Positions 52,659 to 60,552 of a stretch of DNA of 64,000 bases are shown here, in pieces (the stretch's first letter is position 1; the number at the start of each line of letters is the position of its first letter). The notes beneath the pieces were generated by a model. The model did no database searches and was not told the origin of the DNA. It saw only the letters and a program-made list of their open reading frames with translations. The translations under genes were made by a program, and so were the position numbers. This stretch comes from UBA7803 sp963822255. Lineage in GTDB: Bacteria; Pseudomonadota; Gammaproteobacteria; Pseudomonadales; Azotimanducaceae. The stretch covers positions 1,612,001 to 1,676,000 of the forward strand of contig CAWGGV010000008.1 in NCBI GenBank assembly GCA_963822255.1, given 5' to 3'.

Positions 52659-53425
52659 TGTCGTACGGCTACGTCACCATCGAGCGGATGGAACAGATCG
52701 CCATCGTGCGGTTCGACCGCAAGAAGAACCTGAATGCCTTCGACACTCAGCTCGTCGCCGAGCTGACCGACGTGGCGCGGCAATTCCAGGAGGACCTCGA
52801 TATCCGCGCCGTCGTCCTCACCGGCTCAAAAGACTACTTCTCCGCCGGCGCCGACATTCAGGACATGGGCACCCGTGCCGGCATGTCCGATCTCGAGCGC
52901 CGGCAGAGCTACTTCCGCGGCGTGCGCCTGTGCGAGGCGTGGGAGACCATGCCGCAGATCACCATCGCCGCCATGGAGCGTCTGGCTGTGGGCGCCGGTG
53001 TGGCGCTGCCGCTGGCCTGCGACTGGCGGGTGATGGGCAGGAGTGCCTATCTCTACGTGCCCGAGGTGAAGATCGGTCTCAACCTGCAGTGGGGCGCGCT
53101 GCCCCGGCTGGTGAGCCTGGTCGGCCCCGCACGGGCCAAACGCATCTGCATCCTCTGTGAGAAGATGGATGCGCAGACGGCACTGGACTGGGGGCTGGTG
53201 GACGAGGTCGCGCCGAACGGCGAAACCGTGGATACCGCGCTCACCATGGCCCGCACGGTGGTGGAGATGCCGGCGGTGGCGGTCGCCATGATCAAAGAGG
53301 CCGTCAATGCCACGGCGGGCGCGTTGAATCGTGTCGCCAGTCATGCGGATGCGGATCAGAGCCAGGTGAGCGCTTCTACCGCTGACGCGCAAGGCGCTCG
53401 TGATCGTTTCAACAAGAAGAGCTGA
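52655..53425 (+). CDS. Enoyl-CoA hydratase/isomerase family protein lacking one catalytic Glu
   Basis: 256 residues; ATG 52655 overlaps the SDR stop (ATGA). Crotonase oxyanion positions are clear: 'KDYFSAGADIQDMG' and 'ERLAVGAGVALPLACD'. By alignment on that segment, the first catalytic Glu of enoyl-CoA hydratase is Ala117, while the second is present as Glu137 in 'YVPEVKIGLNLQWGALP'. This pattern suggests an isomerase or another crotonase reaction rather than simple hydration. The final 60 residues, Ala/Ser rich, form the trimer helix region. Confidence 0.88.
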   Translation: MMSYGYVTIERMEQIAIVRFDRKKNLNAFDTQLVAELTDVARQFQEDLDIRAVVLTGSKDYFSAGADIQDMGTRAGMSDLERRQSYFRGVRLCEAWETMPQITIAAMERLAVGAGVALPLACDWRVMGRSAYLYVPEVKIGLNLQWGALPRLVSLVGPARAKRICILCEKMDAQTALDWGLVDEVAPNGETVDTALTMARTVVEMPAVAVAMIKEAVNATAGALNRVASHADADQSQVSASTADAQGARDRFNKKS

Positions 53426-53436
53426 CGGAGTCGTCG

Positions 53437-53991
53437 ATGAGCCGCATCGAATCGCTACGCGCGGAGCTGGGCGGCCCCCACCCTGCCGCGGCCACCAAGG
53501 TCAAGAACTACCTGGAGCCCGTGGTGAAGGGTTTCATCCGCCGCTCGCCGTTCGCCATCATGGCGTCCAGCAACGCCAGCGGCGACTGCGATGCCTCGCC
53601 TAAGGGCGGCCTGCCCGGATTCATCAAAGTGGTGGACGACCGGACCCTGCTGATCCCGGACGTCGGCGGCAATCGCCTGTTCCAGAGCTACGAGAACTTC
53701 GAATCCAATGCCAAGGCGGGCCTGGTGTTCATCATTCCCGGCATGGAGGTGACCGCCCGGGTGAACGGGCAGGTCCGGCTCGTGGAGGGCGCAGAGCTCG
53801 AGGCCATGGCAGTGCAACCCGAGGTGAGCTGGACCGACGCCAACTCGTGCGTGGTCCAGGCGATCATGGTGGCGGTGGACGAGGCGTACCTGCACTGCCC
53901 GCGGTCGTTCAAGTTTGCCGATCTGTGGAACGTGGAGACCATCCAGGCCAATGCGGGCCTTTCGGTCAAAGATCTGCGAGGCGTTGACTGA
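53437..53991 (+). CDS. Flavin-binding pyridoxamine-5'-phosphate-oxidase-like protein
   Basis: 184 residues starting 11 bases after the crotonase stop, so the SDR, crotonase and this gene form one operon. 'RRSPFAIMASSNASGDCDAS' and 'PKGGLPGFIKVVDDRTLLIP' are the N-terminal strands of the PPOX split-barrel MSMEG_1061-type family ('F..laTs...G..d.SPkGg..Gfv.v.d..tl.iPd..gN'), and 'NRLFQSYENFESNAKAGLVF' follows. It probably binds FMN or F420 at the dimer interface. Reaction unknown. Confidence 0.85.
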   Translation: MSRIESLRAELGGPHPAAATKVKNYLEPVVKGFIRRSPFAIMASSNASGDCDASPKGGLPGFIKVVDDRTLLIPDVGGNRLFQSYENFESNAKAGLVFIIPGMEVTARVNGQVRLVEGAELEAMAVQPEVSWTDANSCVVQAIMVAVDEAYLHCPRSFKFADLWNVETIQANAGLSVKDLRGVD

Positions 53992-54079
53992 GGGCGCTGG
54001 CCGTTATGCCTTCGGCCGGTTCATTTACACCTGCCCCGGTCGCGACGTTGCCGGGCCCCCGGATAACATCGGAGGGAGA

Positions 54080-54460
54080 ATGAACCTGACCATGGTCCGC
54101 ATCCTGGCGGCGTTGCCCGGCGTGGTGATGCTCGTCAACGGCCTGACGTTCCTGCTGGCACCGGAACGTGCGGTGGCGAGCCTCGGCATGCCCATGCTCG
54201 ACGGCATCGCCCGCAGCACCCAGCTCGGAGATTTCGCCGCGTTCTTTCTCGCCACCGCCGGTTTCGTCGGCTACGGGCTGCTGCGCTCCCAGCCGCGCTG
54301 GCTGTACGCGGCGGCCTGGCTGCTGGCGCTGGCGCCAGCCGGACGCATCGTCGCCTTTGCGGCACACGACGCTGCCTTCGCCGCTCTGTTCATCGGCGTC
54401 GAGTGCGTGCTGGCGGCGTGGCTCGCGGCCGGCGGTTATCTGCTCGGCCGGACGGTGTAG
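54080..54460 (+). CDS. Small four-helix membrane protein (DUF4345-like)
   Basis: 126 residues, ATG 54080 behind GGAGGGAG. Four hydrophobic helices: the first 'ILAALPGVVMLVNGLTFLLA', then 'ADFAAFF'-like 'LGDFAAFFLATAGFVGYGLL', 'WLYAAAWLLALAPAGRIVAF' and 'ALFIGVECVLAAWLAAGGYL'. The spacing of Arg ('GRIVA') and Asp ('GDFAAFF') inside helices resembles DUF4345-type small integral membrane proteins. No known function. Confidence 0.65.
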   Translation: MNLTMVRILAALPGVVMLVNGLTFLLAPERAVASLGMPMLDGIARSTQLGDFAAFFLATAGFVGYGLLRSQPRWLYAAAWLLALAPAGRIVAFAAHDAAFAALFIGVECVLAAWLAAGGYLLGRTV

Positions 54461-54499
54461 CCAGCCGGCGGAAGAGATCCGTGCGCGCCGCCAAAGGGC

Positions 54500-54883
54500 C
54501 TAAGGCGCGTAGCTCGAGCGCGCCTTGATCCCCCAGTGCCCGTCCTCACAGGTCACCACATAGATACTGTCGAACCCGCCAATGATGCTGCCGTCCTTCC
54601 GATAGCGGGTGAAGCGCGTGTCGAAGTGAACCTTGTCCGGCCCGGCGTGAATGACCTCGCGCCGCTCCCAGGCGGAGTGGTCCCACTCTGCCAGAGCACC
54701 GCGTTCGAACATGCCGGGATGGTGATACCCCGGTTCTATGACCACCAGCCGGTTGGAGGCGAGTCGCACGCTGGGGAAGTTGAAGGTGGCCTCGAACGCC
54801 TTCACGTCGCGAGCATTGAACGCGGCCATGAAATCGTCCAGGCACTGCCTGGCGGCAGTGATTTCGGGTTGGTATTCGCGCAT
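54500..54883 (-). CDS. SnoaL/NTF2-like protein
   Basis: 127 residues. 'AARQCLDDFMAAFNARDVKA' is the opening helix, 'FEATFNFPSVRLASNRLVVI' the first strands and 'GSIIGGFDSIYVVTCEDGHW' the last strands followed by 'GIKARSSYAP', a cystatin/NTF2-like cone. Such proteins bind or isomerise small molecules; no catalytic His-Asp pair can be assigned with confidence. It ends 39 bases before the membrane protein gene on the other strand. Confidence 0.7.
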   Translation of the reverse strand: MREYQPEITAARQCLDDFMAAFNARDVKAFEATFNFPSVRLASNRLVVIEPGYHHPGMFERGALAEWDHSAWERREVIHAGPDKVHFDTRFTRYRKDGSIIGGFDSIYVVTCEDGHWGIKARSSYAP

Positions 54884-54921
54884 GGATGACCTCTACGGTT
54901 AAAGAGCTTGCGTCCACTGGC

Positions 54922-55971
54922 TCAGCGCAACTTCAGCAGAAGTACCAGCAGCAGCGGCGTGCCCACCGCCTGAATCAGCATGAAGCGCACCAGCACCTGA
55001 GTGTTCGACCAGCCGAGCCTGTGGCGGACGTGATCGTGCAGCGGATACCGCACGCTGCGAAAGATCGGAATGCGGAAGAACCGCAGCAGCGCCACCTTCA
55101 GCAGCCCGGTGCCGCCGTTCACGAGCACGACGGTCGCCACGATCACCACCAGGAACGGATTACCGCTGGCAAGCACGAGCGCCCCGAGCAGGAGACCCAC
55201 GGGACGTGAACCGGCGTCGCCCATGAGCACGGCGCTCGGATTGCAGTTGTACCAGAGGTAGCCCGCGAGACACCCGACCATGGTGAAGGCGAACAGCGAC
55301 CACTCGGGGCCGTTCAGGTAGTGCGGCACCAGCAGGTAGGCGGAAACATCCTGATGGCCCACGACGCCGTAGAGAATAGCGCCGAGAAACGTCAGCGCCA
55401 TTGCAGAGAGGCTGCCCGAGAGACCGTCCACGCCGTCCGTGGCGTTGGTCGAGTTGATCGTCACCCAGATGAGCACGGCGCCAAGCGGCACGAAGACCCA
55501 GGGCGATACGGCGAGCGGGATCTTTACGAACGGCAGCCAGATATCGAATGTGGAGAGCCGGCATACCGCGGCGGCGGCCGCGACGCTGACGGCCAGATCC
55601 CATGCGCCGAGCGCGTATTCGCTCCAGCCGCCGCGCGCCTTGTCGTCCAGAAAGCCGATCACCATGCCGACGAGCATGCACGCCAGGACCACGAGGTAGG
55701 GCCATTCCAGCGGCACGACCAACAGGGTCACCACGGCGAAGATCGGCACGATCAGGACGCCGGCGCCCATGGGCTTGCCGATGCTCTTGTCCGCGTCCAC
55801 GGCGTGGGCGCGGCCCTGGTCACGCGGTAGCAGGTGCCAGTATCTAGGCAGCAGCCAGAACGTGAGCACCACACAAGCGGCGCCGCCGAACCCAGCCAGA
55901 AACAGGTAACTCTCGAACAGCCGCAGCGGTCCGAACAGGTGGCCGAAATGGTCGGCCAGCAGTTGCAGCAT
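54922..55971 (-). CDS. MraY/WecA-family phosphosugar-polyprenol transferase, orphan MraY-like
   Basis: 349 residues from 55971, about ten membrane helices. 'MVIGFLDDKARGG' holds the DD motif, 'INSTNATDGVDGLSGSLSAM' the N-x-x-N-x-x-D-G-x-D-G-L motif, 'CNPSAVLMGDAGSRPVGLLL' the catalytic Asp, and 'PLHDHVRHRLGW' the MraY HHH region with variant residues (PLHHH in classic MraY). 'VRFMLIQAVGTP...KLR' at the end also follows MraY. It lies outside any mur/dcw cluster and the second His of the motif is Asp, so it may be a specialised or second enzyme rather than the housekeeping MraY. Transfers a phospho-sugar from a UDP-sugar to undecaprenyl phosphate. Confidence 0.85.
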   Translation of the reverse strand: MLQLLADHFGHLFGPLRLFESYLFLAGFGGAACVVLTFWLLPRYWHLLPRDQGRAHAVDADKSIGKPMGAGVLIVPIFAVVTLLVVPLEWPYLVVLACMLVGMVIGFLDDKARGGWSEYALGAWDLAVSVAAAAAVCRLSTFDIWLPFVKIPLAVSPWVFVPLGAVLIWVTINSTNATDGVDGLSGSLSAMALTFLGAILYGVVGHQDVSAYLLVPHYLNGPEWSLFAFTMVGCLAGYLWYNCNPSAVLMGDAGSRPVGLLLGALVLASGNPFLVVIVATVVLVNGGTGLLKVALLRFFRIPIFRSVRYPLHDHVRHRLGWSNTQVLVRFMLIQAVGTPLLLVLLLKLR

Positions 55972-56132
55972 TGAACATTCCCCGAAGGCGCCCGGCGGAC
56001 CGGCATCCGCCCCTCTCGTTGTGGCCGGGAGGATGCGTGAGCCCGAAGCGTTGCGCAAGATTCGCTGGTGTGGTGTCTCACAAATGATGGGTATGGCCAG
56101 CAGCGCTTTCGGCCGATGCGGTCGAATGCCCA

Positions 56133-56160
56133 TTGACTCGTTCCTGGCGCCCGATACGCT
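56133..56160 (+). promoter_or_regulatory. Candidate sigma-70 promoter for the 2OG oxygenase
   Basis: TTGACT (56133-56138, five of six), 16-base spacer, TACGCT (56155-56160, four of six), 33 bases before the GTG start at 56194. Confidence 0.5.
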
Positions 56161-56193
56161 AGCAACTGCTGACGCGACGCAAGGAGGCGCGCG

Positions 56194-56982
56194 GTGCTCT
56201 GCTTGGAGAACTTCGAATACAGCTACCGCCCGTTTCCCGTGGGCGTCGCGCGACCGTTCATCGAGCCCGCGCTCTACCTGGACCTGGCGGCCAGCTATCC
56301 GGCGCCGGAAACCTTCATGCCATTCCGCACGGATTCCACCGGCATGTACGACAAGTTTTCCCTGTCCGCCCGCAACAAAGGCCGAGCCCTGGCGGCGTTC
56401 CTCGACGCCAACCCGGCGTGGGGGACGCTCTATCGGTATTTCTACAGCGGTGAGTTCATCGACTCCGTGCTGGATCACCTCGAGGAGCGCAACATCCAGG
56501 TGGTGAGGCGCCGCAGCGCCAGGTTGGCCCGGGCGTTCAACCGGTTCGCGCCCGGACTGAGCGACGGGAGGGTTCCCGGAGCGGAGAGACTACTGTACTC
56601 CATGCCCCGCAAGCTGGGCGGGATCTCCTCGAAGGTGGAGTTCTCGGCCCTTCCTGGCCGGGATGGTGGTCTGATGCCTCATACCGATGCCACCGGCAAG
56701 CTGGTCACCCTGGTCATCGCCTTTCCCGAGGAGGGCGAATGGCAGAGCGATTTCGGCGGCGGCACCAGCATGGTCGAGCCTGAAGACGAGCGCCTGTACT
56801 TCAACCGCTTCAATCGCACCCTGCCGTTCGACCAGGTGCGCGTGCTGCGGGTGGTCGAGTACCAGTCCAATCAGGCGATGCTGTTCGTAAAGACGTTCAA
56901 CTCCTGGCATGCGGTGATGCCCACCACCGGCCCGGTGGACCGGTGGCGGAAGACGTTGACCGTCAACATCATGGGGTCCTGA
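56194..56982 (+). CDS. 2-oxoglutarate/Fe(II)-dependent oxygenase-like protein
   Basis: 262 residues, GTG start at 56194 six bases after AAGGAGG. The jelly-roll facial triad is visible: His and Asp in 'GGLMPHTDATGKLVTLVIAF' (H-x-D), and the second His in 'FNSWHAVMPTTG', with Arg in 'RWRKTLTVNI' that binds 2-oxoglutarate. It resembles prolyl-4-hydroxylase-like or phytanoyl-like families that modify proteins or small molecules. Cytosolic. It ends ten bases from the stop of the amidohydrolase on the other strand. Confidence 0.8.
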   Translation: MLCLENFEYSYRPFPVGVARPFIEPALYLDLAASYPAPETFMPFRTDSTGMYDKFSLSARNKGRALAAFLDANPAWGTLYRYFYSGEFIDSVLDHLEERNIQVVRRRSARLARAFNRFAPGLSDGRVPGAERLLYSMPRKLGGISSKVEFSALPGRDGGLMPHTDATGKLVTLVIAFPEEGEWQSDFGGGTSMVEPEDERLYFNRFNRTLPFDQVRVLRVVEYQSNQAMLFVKTFNSWHAVMPTTGPVDRWRKTLTVNIMGS

Positions 56983-56992
56983 GCCGCGCCGT

Positions 56993-58684
56993 CTAGCGGG
57001 CGGGGGTCTCCGGGCCGGGCAGAATGGCGCCGCGGTAGGTGTCGGTGTAGCCGCCGGCGGCGCTCCAGGCCACCTCGCCGCCGACCACCACCGTGTCCAC
57101 GCCCACGGAATCCCGCACATAGCGGCTGCCGTCGCCGGGGACGTCCTGCACGAAGTATTCGGCGCCACGGTCGATGACCTCGGGATCGAACACGGTGATG
57201 TCCGCCACGTAGCCGTTTCGCAGCAGCCCGCGCTCGGGAATACCCCAGATGGCGGCGGTGTCGCTGGTGAGCTTCTTCACCGCCGCTTCCAGTCCCATGG
57301 CGTGGCGATCGCGGACGAACCGGCTGAACAGATACCCGGTGTCACCGTACGTGGAGAACGACAGGATATGGGCGCCGCCGTCGCTGGCGCCGATATGCAC
57401 GCGCGGATGGTTCAGAAGCTGCCCCACCCGCTCGTCGTCGTCATGGCCCATGCCGGACGCCAGGAAGTGAGCATCGAGACGCTCCTCCAGGGACAGATCG
57501 ATCATCACGTCCAGCGGCGTAGTGCCCCGGATCTCGGCGATCTCGGCCAGGGTCTTGCCGACCAGCGGCTGGTTGGCGTCGCTTCTCACCTGGCGCAGCA
57601 CCAGAATCGACCAGAGGGGATCCATGGAGCGCGCCTCCGCCACCAGCGACTTGCGCCGCTCGGAGTCGCTGAACGCGGCGATGATTTCATCGTGGCTGCC
57701 GAAGCGCATGACCCGATACCAGCTCGGCAGGCGAATGAACAGCAGGCTCGGCACGGCGAAACTGAAGCTGATGTCGATGGGCCGGGTCTGCACCTGCGGC
57801 CACACCCGCGCGCCGCGGGCGAACTGCTCGTCCACCCGCGCCATCACGCGGCCCACGGCCCCGGCGTTGTCACGATTGACGAACAGCGGCGAGAACGTGG
57901 TGGGGATGCCGTGGGCGAGGGACAGCTCGGCAAGCTGGTCGATGCGGGCAATGGTGAGGTCGGCATCGTAGAACTCGGGCACGATCTGCAGCATGCGCCC
58001 GAACTCGCCGAGCACGGCCGCCAGCGCGTCGAGCTCAGCGGTGTCCGCATAGCGGCTCGGCACCGGCTGCAGGGTCTCGTCCATGTCCACGAAGCTGGTG
58101 GAGAGCCCCAGCGCACCGGCGTCCAGGCATTCGCGCAGCAGGCTCTGCATGGCGGCGATTTCTTCGCCCGTGGCCGTGCGCTCCGTGGCCGCCTTGTCCA
58201 TCACCCAGAGCCGCAGGACGCTGTGGCCGACCAGCGGCGCGACGTTGATGGCGAGGCTGCGGCGAATGCGCCGAAGATACTCATCGAACGTCTCCCAGTC
58301 CCACTCCACACCCTCGGCGAACGCCTTGTAGGGCATCTCTTCGATCTGATTGAACATGCCCACCAGACGCATGCGGTGCTCGGCCTTGAGTGGCGCCAGC
58401 GACAGCGAGCAGTTGCCGGGCACGATGGTGGTCACGCCGTGGCTGAGCGCCGGCTTGGCGTAGCCATCCCAGAGCAGCTGGGCGTCGAAATGGGTGTGCG
58501 GATCGATGAAGCCCGGGGACACCACTTTGCCGGCGGCATCGATCACCCGCTTGGCCTCACCGTCGACGTGGCCGAGCTTGACGATGCGCCCGCCGTTCAC
58601 CGCCAGGTCACCCCGGTACGCGGGCAGCCCGGACCCGTCGACGATGCTGCCGTTTCTGATGATCAGATCGTACATTGGCTTCAT
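56993..58684 (-). CDS. D-aminoacylase / N-acyl-D-amino-acid deacylase-type amidohydrolase
   Basis: 563 residues. 'YDLIIRNGSIVDGSGLPAYR' begins the composite sheet, 'VVSPGFIDPHTHFDAQLLWD' has the His-x-His metal site, 'HGVTTIVPGNCSLSLAP' includes the Cys that bridges zinc in D-aminoacylase, and 'NHPRVHIGASDGGAHILSFS' contains the final Asp. Predicted cytosolic zinc hydrolase of N-acyl or N-carbamoyl D-amino acids. Its ATG overlaps the stop of the preceding small gene by four bases, and both follow another small gene, forming one translation-coupled operon. Confidence 0.9.
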   Translation of the reverse strand: MKPMYDLIIRNGSIVDGSGLPAYRGDLAVNGGRIVKLGHVDGEAKRVIDAAGKVVSPGFIDPHTHFDAQLLWDGYAKPALSHGVTTIVPGNCSLSLAPLKAEHRMRLVGMFNQIEEMPYKAFAEGVEWDWETFDEYLRRIRRSLAINVAPLVGHSVLRLWVMDKAATERTATGEEIAAMQSLLRECLDAGALGLSTSFVDMDETLQPVPSRYADTAELDALAAVLGEFGRMLQIVPEFYDADLTIARIDQLAELSLAHGIPTTFSPLFVNRDNAGAVGRVMARVDEQFARGARVWPQVQTRPIDISFSFAVPSLLFIRLPSWYRVMRFGSHDEIIAAFSDSERRKSLVAEARSMDPLWSILVLRQVRSDANQPLVGKTLAEIAEIRGTTPLDVMIDLSLEERLDAHFLASGMGHDDDERVGQLLNHPRVHIGASDGGAHILSFSTYGDTGYLFSRFVRDRHAMGLEAAVKKLTSDTAAIWGIPERGLLRNGYVADITVFDPEVIDRGAEYFVQDVPGDGSRYVRDSVGVDTVVVGGEVAWSAAGGYTDTYRGAILPGPETPAR

Positions 58685-58929
58685 TCTCCGTTATGTGTGC
58701 CGAAGCGATTCCATGAGGCGGTAAGCGCTTCCCGGACCTTCTCCCAGCCCTGGCCGATCAGCTCGTCGGGGCCGTTGCCGCCGCAGGCGCGCAGCAGCGC
58801 AGCCGCTCCCGCCTCGTCCAGGACCACCTCCGACCGGCCGCCGTTCCCATGACGCAAGGTCACCACCAACTCGGCCAAGCCGTCGTGAGCCGCGGCCACT
58901 CGCACGTCGTCGATGACGGCCTCCGCCAT
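58681..58929 (-). CDS. Small protein coupled to the amidohydrolase gene
   Basis: 82 residues. It consists of a short beta hairpin ('AVIDDVRVAAAHDGLAELVV') and an alpha/beta tail ('SEVVLDEAGAAALLRACGG', then 'GWEKVREALTASWNRFGTH'). No signal, cysteine pair or known motif. Its stop overlaps the amidohydrolase start (ATGA), and it begins six bases after the previous small gene. Conserved position and translation coupling suggest a partner or assembly role, inference only. Confidence 0.6.
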   Translation of the reverse strand: MAEAVIDDVRVAAAHDGLAELVVTLRHGNGGRSEVVLDEAGAAALLRACGGNGPDELIGQGWEKVREALTASWNRFGTHNGE

Positions 58930-58935
58930 GGGCCT

Positions 58936-59175
58936 TCACTCCGCCTGCGGCGGCTCCAGAAAGATGATGTCGCTGGGCAGAATGGGGTTGCCGTGCCGCG
59001 GCGAGCCTTCCGGCGCGGCGGGACGCATGAACACGTGCAGGTTGACGCTCTGAACCAACCTCACCGCACCTTCCACCGGCATGTCCGGCAGCTCGCGAGC
59101 GGCGATGGATTCCCAGCTGTCGCCCGCCTGGGGAAAGATGGCGCGGCGCACGGCGCTGAGCGATGGCTGGGTCAT
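58936..59175 (-). CDS. Small LysM-like protein, first gene of the operon
   Basis: 79 residues. 'PQAGDSWESIAARELPDMPV' and the ending 'LPSDIIFLEPP' resemble the two halves of a LysM module ('GDTLWSIA...  P..I..P'), separated by 'EGAVRLVQSVNLHVFMRPAA'. No signal peptide. The tetradecamer operator at 59216-59229 lies 41 bases upstream. It heads the three-gene operon with the next small gene and the D-aminoacylase-like enzyme. Confidence 0.55.
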   Translation of the reverse strand: MTQPSLSAVRRAIFPQAGDSWESIAARELPDMPVEGAVRLVQSVNLHVFMRPAAPEGSPRHGNPILPSDIIFLEPPQAE

Positions 59176-59215
59176 GATGGCTCCTGGTGTCGGTGCGGCG
59201 GCTGCCGCTCAAAAC

Positions 59216-59229
59216 TAGAACGCGTTTTA
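59216..59229. promoter_or_regulatory. TetR/KstR-like palindromic operator
   Basis: TAGAACGCGTTTTA fits the TNNAACNNGTTNNA pattern known for the KstR-type TetR regulators of sterol/acyl-CoA genes, with one position breaking perfect symmetry. It lies in the 80-base gap upstream of the small-gene/amidohydrolase operon and downstream of the CoA-transferase stop, so it would act on the operon start at 59175. No TetR gene is in the window. Confidence 0.5.
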
Positions 59230-59255
59230 TAACATGGTCGACGCCGGACTCATAG

Positions 59256-60533
59256 TCACTGGCTTCCGGGCGGCTGGGGAGCGCTTCGGCTGACCCCTGC
59301 CCGGATCAGCTCGGCAACGTCCTGCTCGCTCAGGCCGAGACGCGTGAGAATCTCCACGGTCTCGCTGCCGAACGGCGCGGTCGCCGGCACCGGCCGGAAG
59401 CCGTCGCCGTCGAGCGCGAGCGGCGGCGCCAACGCGCGGAAGCGGCCGGCGGTGGGATGCTCGAGCACATAGAACATAGCGTTGGCTTCAGTCTGAGGAT
59501 CCTCGAACAGCTCGACGGGGAACCTGACCGTGGACACCGGCACGCCGGCAGCGTTGAGGATGCGCACCCAGTGGGCGGCCGGCTTCGTCCGCAGGATCGA
59601 CTCCACCTGGCCCGCCAGCGCGAGGTAGTACGCGTCGTCGGTCTCCTCGCCATCCAGCCCCCTGTCGACAAAGCCGGCGACGTCCGAGAACCGCCGTTGC
59701 AGCGCACGGCTGGCGCAGCCGATGGCGATGGCCGCGTCGGCGGCGTCGAACGTGCGGAAATAGATGGCGCGCAGCGCCAGCACCCGCGAGCCGGGCAGGC
59801 CGGCGGCCTGATCCGCGAACGGCACACCGGCTGCGCGCTCGGCGTTCAGCCGTTCGATGGCGGCCAGGTGTCGGTCCCGGTCGAGGTCTTCGGAGCGCAC
59901 GAGTTGATTGTTGGCCAGGGTCATGGCCGCCATCATCAGGGTGACGTCCACTGCACCGCCCCTGCCCGTTCGTTCACGCCTGAGCAGGGCCGAGGCGATG
60001 CCGAAGGCCAGGGTCATCGCCGCCATGTAGTCGGAAATCACCGGATCACCCGGGGCCGGCCGGCCATCGACGATCCGGCCCATGGCCGCCATCAGCCCGC
60101 TGCGCGCCTGCACCACGATGTCCATGGCCGCCAGGTTCGCATCGGGCCCGACCTTGCCGAACGGGGTGATGTCGCCGACCACCAGGCGCGGGTAACGCGC
60201 CGAGAGTGTCGCCGCGTCGAGCCCCAGCTTCTCGGCGAGCCCCGGGCGGAAGTTGGTCAGCACCACGTCGGCCCAGCCGAGCAGCGCATCAATCACCGGT
60301 CGCGCCCGGCGGTCGCCGAGCTTGAGCGGCAGCGAGCGCTTGCCCCGATTCCGGGACACGAAGATCCGCGACTCGCCGGGCGCCAGCTCGCCCATGCGCC
60401 GGTTGGGGTCCCCCTCGGGCGACTCCACCTTCACCACCTCGGCGCCGCCCTCGGCCAGCAACTGGCCGCAGAACGGCACGGCCACGAACTGACCGAACTC
60501 CACGACCCGGATGTCGGCGAACGGCTGCGACAT
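59256..60533 (-). CDS. Class III CoA-transferase (CaiB/BaiF family)
   Basis: 425 residues. 'DIRVVEFGQFVAVPFCGQLL', 'GGAEVVKVESPEGDPNRRMG', 'NRGKRSLPLKLGDRRARPVI' and 'VVLTNFRPGLAEKLGLDAAT' are family strands; the catalytic Asp sits in 'PVISDYMAAMTLAFGIASAL'. The final part 'FYVLEHPTAGRFRALAPPLA' completes it. Transfers CoA between unknown acids. It precedes, on the same strand, the LysM-like operon, but 80 bases and the operator separate them. Confidence 0.92.
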   Translation of the reverse strand: MSQPFADIRVVEFGQFVAVPFCGQLLAEGGAEVVKVESPEGDPNRRMGELAPGESRIFVSRNRGKRSLPLKLGDRRARPVIDALLGWADVVLTNFRPGLAEKLGLDAATLSARYPRLVVGDITPFGKVGPDANLAAMDIVVQARSGLMAAMGRIVDGRPAPGDPVISDYMAAMTLAFGIASALLRRERTGRGGAVDVTLMMAAMTLANNQLVRSEDLDRDRHLAAIERLNAERAAGVPFADQAAGLPGSRVLALRAIYFRTFDAADAAIAIGCASRALQRRFSDVAGFVDRGLDGEETDDAYYLALAGQVESILRTKPAAHWVRILNAAGVPVSTVRFPVELFEDPQTEANAMFYVLEHPTAGRFRALAPPLALDGDGFRPVPATAPFGSETVEILTRLGLSEQDVAELIRAGVSRSAPQPPGSQ

Positions 60534-60552
60534 CGGCTGATCCTCCCGGCCG

